Assembly (NCBI GenBank): GCA_000403315.2
Contig: KE159641.1
Coordinates: 162,185-226,184 of the forward strand
DNA length: 64,000 bases
Direction of reading: 5' to 3'
Source of the DNA: Lachnospiraceae bacterium A2
Lineage (GTDB): Bacteria > Bacillota > Clostridia > Lachnospirales > Lachnospiraceae
Positions within the stretch are counted from its first letter, which is position 1. Each line of letters starts with the position of its first letter. Under the pieces are notes generated by a model. It made no database searches and was not told the DNA's origin. It saw only the letters and a program-made list of their open reading frames with translations. Both the position numbers and the translations under genes were made by a program. This document shows, piece by piece, positions 42,419 to 51,036 of this stretch.

Positions 42419-42453
42419 GGGATGCAACATTTTGGCGCGAAATGTTGCATCCC
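42419..42453. repeat. 14-bp perfect hairpin with TGGCGCG loop (right copy)
   Basis: GGGATGCAACATTT pairs with AAATGTTGCATCCC around a 7-nt loop. It is the reverse complement of the 40086-40126 core, with different but still paired outer bases (GGG/CCC against GCC/GGC). The 429-bp gap 42149-42577 contains this hairpin and otherwise AT-rich sequence without a gene. Confidence 0.85.
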
Positions 42454-42577
42454 ATTTCTAATTATGCACCATATACTGGAATTTTATCCCCCATTTTTAT
42501 GGAATATCCCAAGATCACCCCAGCCGTCCGCTGCACTCTCTTAGGGTTACGCTTTTCTGGAATAACATCTCAGCACG

Positions 42578-44437
42578 CTACAAATCCACCACCGTAATCC
42601 GGTACTGCCGCATCCACGCATCTACCTGCAGCAGATACGCCAGCATCTGCGGCCCTGCCATAAGCTGCCCATACCATGGCTTCCCATAGTCGGAAGTCTT
42701 TGCAAGGAACCTTTCTACTTTTCCCTTATCCAGAAACTGCATCACCGGGGATCCCCCTCCCAGAAGCATCTCCTGCACCATCCCTTTCAGAATGCCCTCA
42801 TACCGGGGGTCATACGTTTTGGGGTAAGGGGATTTCCGGCGGAACAGCACTTCTTCCGGGAGCAGGCCGCGGCCAGATTCCCGGAGCAGGCTTTTTACCA
42901 CCCCATCCTTTGCTTTCAGTTCCCAGGGCACATTCCACACATACTGGACAATTCTGGTGTCCGCAAAAGGAACCCTGGCTTCCAGCCCGCTGTACATGCT
43001 GGTTCTGTCCATCCGGTTCAGCAGCGTCTGCATAAACCACCTTAAATTCAGGTAGGCAATTTCCCGCCGCCTTGCTTCCTCTTTGCTGTCCCCTTCCCAT
43101 CTGGGCGTTTCTGCCACGGAACGGTGGTAACGCTCCAAGACATAATCATCCATCTGCAGGCAATCCAAAAATTCCTCCGAAAGCAGCTCCTTCCGCGGGG
43201 ACAAATCCATGGTCCATGGGAACATTCCCGTTTCCATGCACTCCTTTTTATGGAACCAGGGGTATCCGCCGAAAATCTCGTCGGCACACTCCCCGGTCAG
43301 GGTTACCTTATATTGTTTGCTCACTTGGGAACAGAAATAAAGCATGGAAGAATCCACATCCGCCATAGCAGGCAAATCGTGGGCTTTCACGGAATCGTAG
43401 AGCATATCGATTTGGTTTTGGTTATTACACTCCAGAAAGGTATGCTCAGAACCGATAAATGCAGCCATCTGTTCCACATAGGGCCTGTCTTGAGAGGGCT
43501 GGAAATCATTTGCTTTGAAATTTTTCTGGTTATCTACGAAATCAAAAGAAAATGTGGCAAGCCTTCTGCCCTGCTTTTTCAGCTCTGCCGCGCAGACTGC
43601 CGACACCAGGCTGCTGTCCACGCCCCCTGATAAAAACGTGCAGATTGGCACGTCTGAAACCATCTGCCGCCGGATGGCGTCCTGTACCAGAAAGGAAACC
43701 GTTTCGACGGTTTCTTTCTCATTATCCGTATGGGGATGGCTCTCCAGCTTCCAGTAAGCAGACTTCACAAGCCCATCCTCCCTGCTGCAGCGGATCCACT
43801 CCCCTGGGCGCACCTCATGGACGCCTTTTAAGACGCCGCACCCCGGGCTCCTTGCAGGGCCAATCCCAAAAATCTCATTTAAGCCCTCCCTGCCAACCTC
43901 AGCTTTCACCAGCGGATGGGCCAGCATCCCCTTAAGCTCTGACGCAAAGATAAGTTCCCCATCCTGCACCGTATAAAACAAGGGCTTTACCCCCATTGGG
44001 TCCCGGAACAGATGTAGGGTTTCTTCCTTGGAATCATACACTGCAAATGCAAAAATGCCGTTCATCTTAGCGGCAAATTCCGGGCCAAACTCCATAAAGC
44101 CCAGCAAAATCACTTCCGTATCGCAGTCTGTGGCAAACACCCATCCCCGGCTTTCCAACAGCCCACGCAGCTCCTTCCCATTGTAAAGCTCCCCATTATA
44201 GGCAATGCCGCATGTTTTTCCCCCTGCAGTGCGCAGCATGGGCTGGTGGCCCCCGGAAATGTCAATAATGGAAAGGCGGCTGTGGGAAAGCCCGCAGTGT
44301 TTCGCAAGGTATATGCCAGCGTCGTCCGGCCCCCTGCGCCACAATTCCTGATGCATCCGCCCAAGCAGGGAACGGTAATGCTGTTCCTGCTCCCCATAGT
44401 CCCTTTCCCTATGATAAAAACCTGCAATTCCGCACAT
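42578..44437 (-). CDS. asnB: Glutamine-hydrolysing asparagine synthase
   Basis: A 619-residue enzyme making Asn from Asp, Gln and ATP. N-terminal glutaminase begins MCGIAGF with the nucleophile Cys2; the synthetase domain has the ATP loop FLSGGVDSSLVS and GECADEIFGGYPWF. Start ATG has AGGAG about 9 nt upstream. Stand-alone gene. Confidence 0.97.
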   Translation of the reverse strand: MCGIAGFYHRERDYGEQEQHYRSLLGRMHQELWRRGPDDAGIYLAKHCGLSHSRLSIIDISGGHQPMLRTAGGKTCGIAYNGELYNGKELRGLLESRGWVFATDCDTEVILLGFMEFGPEFAAKMNGIFAFAVYDSKEETLHLFRDPMGVKPLFYTVQDGELIFASELKGMLAHPLVKAEVGREGLNEIFGIGPARSPGCGVLKGVHEVRPGEWIRCSREDGLVKSAYWKLESHPHTDNEKETVETVSFLVQDAIRRQMVSDVPICTFLSGGVDSSLVSAVCAAELKKQGRRLATFSFDFVDNQKNFKANDFQPSQDRPYVEQMAAFIGSEHTFLECNNQNQIDMLYDSVKAHDLPAMADVDSSMLYFCSQVSKQYKVTLTGECADEIFGGYPWFHKKECMETGMFPWTMDLSPRKELLSEEFLDCLQMDDYVLERYHRSVAETPRWEGDSKEEARRREIAYLNLRWFMQTLLNRMDRTSMYSGLEARVPFADTRIVQYVWNVPWELKAKDGVVKSLLRESGRGLLPEEVLFRRKSPYPKTYDPRYEGILKGMVQEMLLGGGSPVMQFLDKGKVERFLAKTSDYGKPWYGQLMAGPQMLAYLLQVDAWMRQYRITVVDL

Positions 44438-44570
44438 AGAAACTCACTCCTAATTTTTACATTAGTCTAATATATCGCGGAATTGCCGAAATTATGTCTG
44501 TTACCATCCATTGCCCTGCCATCTGCGCACCGGAAAAAACAGCGCGTCCCCCTGTCCGGCCAAACCCCTT

Positions 44571-45320
44571 TTACAATTTTATCTGGTTCCGGTTCCCATG
44601 CAGTATCAAGTCCCGGTCGTAACTGTTGATCCCCACAATGCTCCCTTTCCTGTCATATTGGGTCAGCAGCTCCGTGTTCCTTGCAAGGCGCTTTTCCCCA
44701 TTGTTGGAAAGGAAGGATTCAATTTCCTTCTGGTTGCCCCGGCGGAATAGCTGGCGTATTTCTTCCTGGGTGTAAATGGAATCTGCAATCCGGTCTGAAA
44801 GCCTGCCTGCCGGCCACCCCTCCGTCTGCCCTGCCTCCCCCTGGGGGCCGCTTATGGCATTGCTTACCGCCAGCCCAGTTTCTTCGGGAATCCCATCTTC
44901 CCCGGACATTTTGTCCTCTAAGATTTCCGGGAACTGCATTTCCTCCGTCTTGGGATGGTCATTCCAGATTTTGTCCCAGACGGATTTCAGGAAATCCATG
45001 GCGATTGCCGCAATTTTTTGCACCTGTTCTGCCAGGGAAGCCCTCTGCCGCTCCCGGGCAGATTTCTCATAGCCTTTGCTGGAAATTTCTACCTTCACTC
45101 CTGCGCTGGCTGCCGTGCCGGATTCCTGCCCCTCCGGCTCCATAGCGGTTTCCTTTGGCTTGGCCGCTTTTTTCTGCTGGCCTTTTTCGTATATCACCCC
45201 TTCCTTCCCCATATTCAGGTTAAATTCAGAGGCTTCGGTACTTTCCCGTTTCTGCTGGTTTACCTTGGCATACTCATAATATTTCTGGTTATTCACCCTA
45301 TCTATCATACAGTCACTCAT
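44571..45320 (-). CDS. Hypothetical soluble protein
   Basis: A 249-residue hydrophilic protein with charged helices, no signal peptide, and a C-terminal region (SIYTQEEIRQLFRRGNQKEIESFLSNNG split by turns) repeated in shape but not recognised. The start could be ATG 45320 or 45308 since the ribosome site is weak. Resembles uncharacterised proteins of motile Lachnospiraceae; function unknown. Confidence 0.6.
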   Translation of the reverse strand: MSDCMIDRVNNQKYYEYAKVNQQKRESTEASEFNLNMGKEGVIYEKGQQKKAAKPKETAMEPEGQESGTAASAGVKVEISSKGYEKSARERQRASLAEQVQKIAAIAMDFLKSVWDKIWNDHPKTEEMQFPEILEDKMSGEDGIPEETGLAVSNAISGPQGEAGQTEGWPAGRLSDRIADSIYTQEEIRQLFRRGNQKEIESFLSNNGEKRLARNTELLTQYDRKGSIVGINSYDRDLILHGNRNQIKL

Positions 45321-45427
45321 TCCTTTCCGTTCTTACTGGTTATATCGGATGGTTGCCCTGGCTGTTCCATACCTAAGCTTTATAATTAGAAAAAAATATG
45401 TAGTTACTGTACTGGCTGATTTTTCCC

Positions 45428-45456
45428 TTGCAAATACATTTCCGTTGTGGTAGAAT
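45428..45456 (+). promoter_or_regulatory. Sigma-A promoter of the queuosine-salvage operon
   Basis: TTGCAA (45428-45433) and TAGAAT (45451-45456) are 17 bp apart on the plus strand. The expected start, near 45463, is about 45 nt before the riboswitch. Confidence 0.65.
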
Positions 45457-45507
45457 ATCCCGCAGGCAGGCATTCCAGCCTGCAGGGCACAGCAAAACAA
45501 TTGCATC

Positions 45508-45548
45508 AGACAGTTCGTGACCATCCTGTCTTTAAACAAAACTAGGGA
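45508..45548 (+). ncRNA. PreQ1-I riboswitch aptamer
   Basis: P1 arms AGACAG (45508-45513) and CTGTCT (45526-45531) enclose loop TTCGTGACCATC; the A-rich tail TTAAACAAAACTAGGG (45532-45547) follows, matching the tail of class I type 2 preQ1 aptamers. A terminator (45607-45634) lies between it and the first gene, and GTTTTATGTT (45595-45604) could pair with the tail as antiterminator. Ligand binding would thus lower expression of the salvage genes. Confidence 0.78.
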
Positions 45549-45606
45549 TTTAAAGCGGAAAGATTCTGCATTAATTTTTGTGTGAGGAAAAACCGTTTTA
45601 TGTTAT

Positions 45607-45634
45607 GGGCACGTTCTGCGTGCCCTTTTTATTT
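45607..45634 (+). terminator. Riboswitch-controlled terminator
   Basis: GGGCACG-TTCTG-CGTGCCC followed by TTTTTATTT, placed in the leader before the radical SAM start codon at 45668. Confidence 0.85.
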
Positions 45635-45667
45635 CATTCAAAAAATACGAACCAGAAAGGAACTATT

Positions 45668-46402
45668 ATGGAAGATTTTAACCCAAACCGCTATGCGGTC
45701 ATCCATGAAAAAAATCCCCGGGAAATCGTAATGCTGCGGGGCTTTGGCTGCTCTTGGCGCCGATGCCGCTTCTGCGACTACCATCTGGATTTTTCCCCGG
45801 ACAGCAGCGCAAATTTTGCACTGAACCGGGAACAGCTTGAAAAAGTTACTGGCATCCACCAGAAGCTCGAAGTGATTAATTCCGGCAGCTTTGTGGACTT
45901 GGATGAGGAAACCCTTGCCCTGATTGAAAAGGTTTGCAAGGACTGCCATATCACCCAAGTGCATTTTGAGTGCCACTGGAGGCACCGGGAGGCAATCGCC
46001 CCATTCCGCAGGCGTTTTGCGGCTCATGGGATTGAACTGAAAATAAAAACCGGCGTGGAAACTTTCGACGCCCTATTCCGGGAAAGCTATCTGGATAAAG
46101 GCATTGATGCCCGTTCCCCAGAGGAATTGGCGGAATATTTTGACGAAGTCTGCCTTCTGCAAGGCATCCCCGGCCAGACTGCGGAAAGCATGGACAGGGA
46201 CATCCAAACTGGCCTTACTTATTTTGAACGGGTCTGCATCAACATTATGCAGGAAAACAAAAAACCCATCAAGCCAGATCCCTGTGTTATTGAAATGTTC
46301 ACCAGGGAACTTTACCCAAAATACATAGAAAACAGCCGGGTAGATATTTTAATGGAAAATACTGCTTTCGGCGTAGGAGGAGTTGTAGAACATGCAGAAT
46401 GA
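45668..46402 (+). CDS. Radical SAM protein, probable queuine lyase (QueL-like)
   Basis: A 244-residue protein starting at ATG 45668 (AAAGGA upstream); the longer reading from 45578 crosses the terminator and is rejected. The cluster Cys are in GCSWRRCRFCDY, giving CX4CX2C rather than the standard CX3CX2C. It overlaps the queuosine-precursor transporter gene by 11 nt and sits under a preQ1 riboswitch. That context fits QueL, which releases preQ1-level precursor from queuine in queuosine-salvaging Clostridia. Family assignment is inferred from size and context. Confidence 0.75.
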   Translation: MEDFNPNRYAVIHEKNPREIVMLRGFGCSWRRCRFCDYHLDFSPDSSANFALNREQLEKVTGIHQKLEVINSGSFVDLDEETLALIEKVCKDCHITQVHFECHWRHREAIAPFRRRFAAHGIELKIKTGVETFDALFRESYLDKGIDARSPEELAEYFDEVCLLQGIPGQTAESMDRDIQTGLTYFERVCINIMQENKKPIKPDPCVIEMFTRELYPKYIENSRVDILMENTAFGVGGVVEHAE

Positions 46403-47099
46403 AATTCTTTTACTGGTATCCTTATTCCTTACTTTTTCCACAGTCCTGTTTCTGTTCTGGCTGTTTCAGGAACAGGGGCTGTATTTGTGGACCGTGCTGG
46501 CTACCATTGCGGCAAATATTGAAGTGCTGATTATGGTAACTGCCTTTGGCATGGAAATGACGCTTGGCAACATCCTGTTTGCATCAACCTTTCTGGTAAC
46601 GGACATTTTAAGCGAACTTTATGGGAAAAAAGCCGCCCAGACCGCGGTTTACCTTGGGATTGCAACCTCAGCCGTTTTCATTTTCTTAAGCCAGTCCTGG
46701 ATGCTGTACGTACCAAATGAAAATGATTTTGCTTCCCCGGCCATCCGCACAGTTTTTTCCAATACCCCCCGCTTAATGGCGGTAGGAATTATTGTATATG
46801 TCATTGTCCAGCTTTTTGACGTGTGGGCATACCACAAATGGTGGGCGTTCACCAGAAGCAGGTTCGGGGACTCCAGGAAATTCCTGTGGCTTCGGAACAA
46901 TGGTTCCACGCTGGTATCCCAGCTTCTAAATACAGTCCTGTTCACATGGGGCGCATTTTTGGGCACCTATGATACAAAGACAATGGTTTCCATTGCTATC
47001 GCCAGCTATATTATTTTTGTGGCCACAAGCATTGCGGACACGCCCTTCGTATATCTGGCACGGTACATGCACCAGAAAAAACAGGTAGCCCCGCTTTAA
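46392..47099 (+). CDS. Queuosine precursor transporter (YhhQ family)
   Basis: A 235-residue membrane protein with six or seven helices. Family marks: NILFASTFLVTDILSELYGKKAA, and SRKFLWLRNNGSTLVSQLLNT with the conserved RN-STL-SQ-LDT-type motif. It imports queuine or preQ1-type bases. Translationally coupled to the radical SAM gene. Confidence 0.92.
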   Translation: MQNEILLLVSLFLTFSTVLFLFWLFQEQGLYLWTVLATIAANIEVLIMVTAFGMEMTLGNILFASTFLVTDILSELYGKKAAQTAVYLGIATSAVFIFLSQSWMLYVPNENDFASPAIRTVFSNTPRLMAVGIIVYVIVQLFDVWAYHKWWAFTRSRFGDSRKFLWLRNNGSTLVSQLLNTVLFTWGAFLGTYDTKTMVSIAIASYIIFVATSIADTPFVYLARYMHQKKQVAPL

Positions 47100-47111
47100 G
47101 CGGGCGCTACC
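47076..47111 (-). terminator. Terminator of nadA, overlapping both stop codons
   Basis: GGTAGC-CCGCTT pairs with AAGCGG-GCTACC (47084-47111); on the minus strand TGTTTTTTC follows. The stem includes the stop codons of both convergent genes (yhhQ-like, plus; nadA, minus), only 7 nt apart. Confidence 0.8.
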
Positions 47112-48006
47112 CTAATTCCAGCATCCGTTCCAATGGCTTAGACGCTGCGAGCCGCTTCCCTTCCTCCAGCTCCACCACATTCTCCATTTTTTCCAAAGCG
47201 TCCGCCACCTTTTCCAAAGTGACACGCTTCATATCGGAACACTGCTTCTGGCCTGCGTCGTAAAAACGTTTCTTCGGCTTTTTTAACTGCAGTTCATACA
47301 GTACGCCCATTTCCGTGCAGACGATAAATTCTTTGTTCCTGCTCTCCGCCACGTAATTGATAATGCCGGAGGTGCTCCCCACATAATCTGCCAGCGCAAT
47401 TACCTCCATGGTACATTCCGGGTGGACCAGCACCTGCGCCCTGGGGTGGATGCCCTTCACAATATTCACATTTTTGGCAGTGATGCTTGTATGTACATGG
47501 CAGTACCCATCGTTGAAAATAAAGTGCTTTTCCGGTACTTTCGATGCAATATATCGGCCAAGGTTCTCGTCCGGGATAAAATAAATATGCTGGTTGGGCA
47601 AAGATTTCACAATCTTCATTGCGTTGGAGGAAGTCACGCACACATCGGCATATGTCTTTAGCTCTGCAGTAGAATTGATGTAGCAGACTACCGCCAAATC
47701 CTTGTATTGTTCCCGGGCTTCATTGATTTTCCGGATGTCCGCCATATGGGCCATCGGGCAGTCCGCACCCATGTCAGGCAGGATTACCGTCTTTTCCGGG
47801 TTTAAGATTTTCGCGCTTTCCCCCATAAAAAATACCCCGCAGAATACAATGGTCTTGGCCTTTACCATTGTGGCAATTTTACTTAAATAAAAGGAATCCC
47901 CCACATAATCTGCAATTGCCTGCACTTCGTCGTCCACATAATAGTGGGCCAGAATCACCGCATCACGTTCTTTTCTCAATTGGTTAATCTTGTCTATGGT
48001 TGACAT
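47107..48006 (-). CDS. nadA: Quinolinate synthase
   Basis: A 299-residue 4Fe-4S enzyme that condenses iminoaspartate with DHAP to quinolinate in NAD synthesis. Motifs: ILAHYYVDDEVQAIADYVGDS, PDMGADCPMAHMA, VCYINSTAELK, HPECTMEVIALAD, and a C-terminal Cys in GQKQCSDMKR; three cluster Cys are present. ATG 48006 gives the normal N-terminus. No nadB or nadC nearby. Confidence 0.94.
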   Translation of the reverse strand: MSTIDKINQLRKERDAVILAHYYVDDEVQAIADYVGDSFYLSKIATMVKAKTIVFCGVFFMGESAKILNPEKTVILPDMGADCPMAHMADIRKINEAREQYKDLAVVCYINSTAELKTYADVCVTSSNAMKIVKSLPNQHIYFIPDENLGRYIASKVPEKHFIFNDGYCHVHTSITAKNVNIVKGIHPRAQVLVHPECTMEVIALADYVGSTSGIINYVAESRNKEFIVCTEMGVLYELQLKKPKKRFYDAGQKQCSDMKRVTLEKVADALEKMENVVELEEGKRLAASKPLERMLELG

Positions 48007-48090
48007 ATCTGCCCCTGCCCTCCTTCTCAAATACTTCCTATTCTGCTTACTATCTCACAATATTCCCTTCCTGTCAAGCCCCGTTCTGTC

Positions 48091-48316
48091 TGAGTTTCGC
48101 CATTTTTTATAATAGCCTATACTATTGAGCCAAAAGGTTTACATTGCAAAGCAATGCAAACAAAATGCACAAAAAATATCTGGGGAAGCTAGCTTCCCCA
48201 GAGTAATTTTGTGCATTCTGTCTTTGCCGCATAAGCGGCAAGACCTTTTGAACAAGTAACTATATTCGTGCGGCAGCCCCCTTTTGGCACTATAAATTAC
48301 AAAATAGGGAAACTCA
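48091..48316. repeat. Family E element (226 bp) with about 40-bp terminal inverted repeats
   Basis: Left end TGAGTTTCGCCATTTTTTAT... to CCAAAAGG and an inverted right end CTTTTGGCACTATAA ... GGGAAACTCA. Inside are TTGCAAAGCAATGCAA, a perfect 22-bp palindrome at 48180-48201 centred on GCTAGC, and GCCGCATAAGCGGC. The right end supplies the TGA stop of the aminotransferase gene. Another left end starts at 63933. It fills nearly all of the gap between nadA and the aminotransferase. Confidence 0.85.
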
Positions 48317-49450
48317 AACCGTCCTGTAAAGCTGGCAAAACCGTTCTTTCAGGGAACACGCCAAAGGCACCCCTAGCTTTTCCAAAGTCTGCCCAAGGGC
48401 GTCCATGGTTTCCGCCATGTCCTGGAAATTAGCGTTTGCGCCCATATGTCCAATACGGACGACATGTCCGGCAAGGCTGCCAAAAGAACCTGACAGCATA
48501 ATGTTATATTCCTTTTGCATGGTTTCCAAAATAGCTTCTGCGGTAGTTTCCCCTGGCACGTCCAATACAGTGACTGTATTGGAAAACCCCTGTTCCAAAT
48601 GCAGCTTTAGCCCTGCGTCTTTTACTGCCTGCCTGCAGGCCTGCCCAAGCCTTGCATGGCGCAAAAGCATCCCGCTGTCCTGCTCAATATTGCTGAGGGC
48701 TGCCTGCAGGCCGTAAATATCGCTGATTGGCATTGTATACGGGAACCATTTTTTCTCATAATACCCCTCAAATACCTTTAGGTTGGCGTAAAAGGATGCA
48801 ATGGGCGTCTTCCGCTCCGCCATAGCCCTTTTTGCATCCCCGCTGATGGTGGCAAAAGCCAGCCCCGGCGGTGCGGAAACTGCTTTCTGGGAACCGCCGC
48901 ATAGAATATCCGCCTGGGCTTCGTCCACATGGACTTTTTCCCCAAACATGGCGGACACCGAATCCACCACCGTCAGGATCCCATATTTTTTCAGCAGCGG
49001 GCAGAGGGTATGGATATCGTTCAGGATGCCGCTGGGGGTGTCGCAATGGACCAGCGTAGCATATTTAAACCCATGGTGTTCCTTTAGGTATCCGTCCAGC
49101 ACATCGGGGTCTATGGGGTTCTTCCCATCCACGGTGTAAAGTTCCGGCTTCCCGCCATATATGGACACAAAATCTGCAAACCCTTTCCCAAAAATCCCAT
49201 TGTCCAATACAAGAACCCTGTCCCCGGGTTCCGTCAGGGAAGCGCAGGCCGCTTCCAAGCCTAAAATCCCCTCCCCGCCCAGAATCAGCGTTTCGTTGCT
49301 GGTATGGAGCAGGCGGCTAAGCTGCCCGCAGGTTTCCTTATAAAATTCCAAAAATTCCCCGTCCAAATCCGGGTTGGTACATTCCCTTGCCCTTGCCATG
49401 CGGACATTTTCCTTTACCTGGGTCGGGCCGGGCGTCATTATCTTATACAT
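48314..49450 (-). CDS. Class V aminotransferase (alanine/serine-glyoxylate type)
   Basis: A 378-residue PLP enzyme starting MYKIMTPGPTQ. PLP Lys lies in GGSQKAVSAPPG; VVDSVSAMFGE and ETLILGGEGILGLEAA are typical. Likely reactions: alanine-glyoxylate, serine-pyruvate or 2-aminoethylphosphonate-like transamination; sequence alone does not decide. The stop TGA is formed by the end of the family E element. Confidence 0.9.
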   Translation of the reverse strand: MYKIMTPGPTQVKENVRMARARECTNPDLDGEFLEFYKETCGQLSRLLHTSNETLILGGEGILGLEAACASLTEPGDRVLVLDNGIFGKGFADFVSIYGGKPELYTVDGKNPIDPDVLDGYLKEHHGFKYATLVHCDTPSGILNDIHTLCPLLKKYGILTVVDSVSAMFGEKVHVDEAQADILCGGSQKAVSAPPGLAFATISGDAKRAMAERKTPIASFYANLKVFEGYYEKKWFPYTMPISDIYGLQAALSNIEQDSGMLLRHARLGQACRQAVKDAGLKLHLEQGFSNTVTVLDVPGETTAEAILETMQKEYNIMLSGSFGSLAGHVVRIGHMGANANFQDMAETMDALGQTLEKLGVPLACSLKERFCQLYRTV

Positions 49451-49619
49451 GTGCGTCCCTTCTTTCTGTTGCATTTTATCTTGTAATTGCAGGAGTAATC
49501 ATAAACCTTTGGGGGGAAATTTCATAGAACCAGTTCTTTCTTTTTTTGTAATGCCAGAATTGCCCGGATGCAGAAACAGCCTTGGATTTTGCTTTGTAGG
49601 GTGCAATTTCCAATAAGGT

Positions 49620-49651
49620 AAAAAAGGAAAAGCACAGCCACCCGGCTATGC
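49620..49651 (-). terminator. Terminator of the rubredoxin gene
   Basis: GCATAGCC-GGGT-GGCTGTGC stem followed by TTTTCCTTTTTT on the minus strand; the stem begins before the stop codon and includes it. Confidence 0.85.
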
Positions 49652-49810
49652 TTTTTCCTTTACAAAAACATCTTTTCCAAGCCCGCACCATGGGCATACC
49701 CAATCCTCCGGCAAGTCTTCAAACGACGTGCCCGGAGCAATTCCGTTGTCAGGGTCTCCCTCCTTTGGGTCATAGATGTATCCGCAGGGTTCACAGAGGT
49801 ATTTGTCCAT
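49646..49810 (-). CDS. Rubredoxin
   Basis: A 54-residue protein with the four iron-binding Cys in CEPCGYIYDP and CPWCGLGKD and the conserved EGDPDNGIAPGTSFEDLPEDW middle. Electron carrier in anaerobes, often for oxygen or peroxide reduction. AAAGGAG lies just upstream of ATG 49810. Two TTATACTGA direct repeats and a GATTAGGG/CCCTAATC pair lie in the 116-bp gap upstream. Confidence 0.96.
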   Translation of the reverse strand: MDKYLCEPCGYIYDPKEGDPDNGIAPGTSFEDLPEDWVCPWCGLGKDVFVKEKA

Positions 49811-49926
49811 TGTTTTGCTCCTTTCGTTTTTCAGTATAAGATTAGGGCGCGACGTATTCTTTTGGCACCCTAATCAGTATAAGCATATGGGGAAATTTTT
49901 ATACAGGGAAAAACTTATTATCTTCT

Positions 49927-50223
49927 TTATAAAACAGCTTTCTCCTGGCATTTTTCCATTAAAATTTCCGCTAACGCACTTCCGCTGCTGGTATGGCACC
50001 TTACTACCTTTGCCTGGGTTTTTTCTGCCTCTGCAATGGCGCAGCGAACCATTTTATGGGAAACTGTATTGGTAAACAGGACGACTAAATCCGGGCTGCC
50101 TATTTTTTCCTTCAAATTACCGGACATTTGGGTAAATACCTTGGCTTTACATTTATACTCCTTGCAGATTCTTTTATATTGGCAGGCCATCCGGTCGTGG
50201 CCCCCGATAATGACAACGCTCAT
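49927..50223 (-). CDS. DUF2325 protein
   Basis: A 98-residue Rossmann-like protein: VVIIGGHDRM at the start, VVLFTNTVSHKMV in the middle and a Cys/His motif VRCHTSSGSAL. Family function unknown. Its promoter carries a palindromic operator shared with the feo promoter (50293-50312), which points to metal-dependent control; iron or manganese homeostasis is a reasonable guess. Confidence 0.88.
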   Translation of the reverse strand: MSVVIIGGHDRMACQYKRICKEYKCKAKVFTQMSGNLKEKIGSPDLVVLFTNTVSHKMVRCAIAEAEKTQAKVVRCHTSSGSALAEILMEKCQEKAVL

Positions 50224-50292
50224 GTTCCTTTCCCTCTTTCTTTTTCATTTTAATGACTTTCAATTCATCAATTGGTTAGCGACTTCTTTCTA

Positions 50293-50348
50293 TAGTTAGG
50301 ATACGCTAACTACAAGGACAGTATACACGGAATAGGAAAATTTTTCAA
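50293..50348 (-). promoter_or_regulatory. Promoter and DtxR-type operator of the DUF2325 gene
   Basis: TTGAAA (50343-50348), 17 bp, TATACT (50320-50325) form a clear promoter. Just downstream is the palindrome TAGTTAG-N6-CTAACTA (50293-50312). Its core GTTAG-N-ATAC-N-CTAAC is also in the feoA promoter at 54443-54458. Confidence 0.7.
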
Positions 50349-50364
50349 GCCCTGTTTTTTATTC

Positions 50365-50420
50365 TTGACTACATCCTGAATCTTTAATATAATCTACTTA
50401 TATAACTCAATTATATAACT
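50365..50420 (+). promoter_or_regulatory. Promoter and direct-repeat operator of the TetR gene
   Basis: TTGACT (50365-50370), 17 bp, TATAAT (50388-50393). TTATATAACT is repeated at 50398-50407 and 50411-50420, between the promoter and AAGGAGG. Position fits autorepression by the TetR protein. Confidence 0.7.
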
Positions 50421-50433
50421 AAGGAGGGAACGC

Positions 50434-51036
50434 ATGCCAAAGCAGAGAATTACAAAAGAAATGGTCGTCAGCGCCGCCTTTGAAATTGCAAGGGCCGAAG
50501 GCATGGAACAAGTCATGGCAAAGACGATTGCAGCCAAAATCGGATGCTCCGTCCAGCCAATCTACAGCTACTGCAAAAATATGGCGGGCCTGCGCCAAGA
50601 CGTAGCTGCGCAGGCAGGCAATTTTATCCGGGAATATGCCGCAAAGCATGTTGACAAAAACGACTTGTTCCGCAGCACAGGCAAGGCCTATATCCGGCTG
50701 GCAGAAGAAGAACCGCACCTGTTTAAAATCTTTATCCTGCACCAGCGGCAAGGCATCTCCTCGCTGCAGGATTTGTATGAAGCAGAAGCCGGGGCGCACA
50801 CTGCGGAATTTATTGCCGACAGCCTGGACATCAGCATTTCACAGGCACGGCAGCTCCACATGCACATGCTGGTGTACACCATCGGCCTTGGCGCCATATT
50901 TTCAGTAACAACGCCGGGGATTCCCATAGAGGAAATCTATGCCCAGCAGGAGCAGGCTTATGAAGCGTTTTTTTGCGCTTCCCACAGCGCAGCCATGCCC
51001 AGGACATTTAAGGAGGGATTTTTCAATGGAACCTAA
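50434..51036 (+). CDS. TetR family transcriptional regulator
   Basis: A 200-residue regulator with an N-terminal helix-turn-helix (TKEMVVSAAFEIARAEG, then IAAKIGCSVQPIYSYCKNMAGLR) and a helical ligand domain. It overlaps the flavodoxin-like gene by 11 nt, so it likely controls that gene and itself. Confidence 0.92.
   Translation: MPKQRITKEMVVSAAFEIARAEGMEQVMAKTIAAKIGCSVQPIYSYCKNMAGLRQDVAAQAGNFIREYAAKHVDKNDLFRSTGKAYIRLAEEEPHLFKIFILHQRQGISSLQDLYEAEAGAHTAEFIADSLDISISQARQLHMHMLVYTIGLGAIFSVTTPGIPIEEIYAQQEQAYEAFFCASHSAAMPRTFKEGFFNGT

Noticed and set aside
45578..45667. Longer N-terminus for the radical SAM protein
   Set aside because: The extension translates the terminator stem and T-run; ATG 45668 has a ribosome site and the expected N-terminus.
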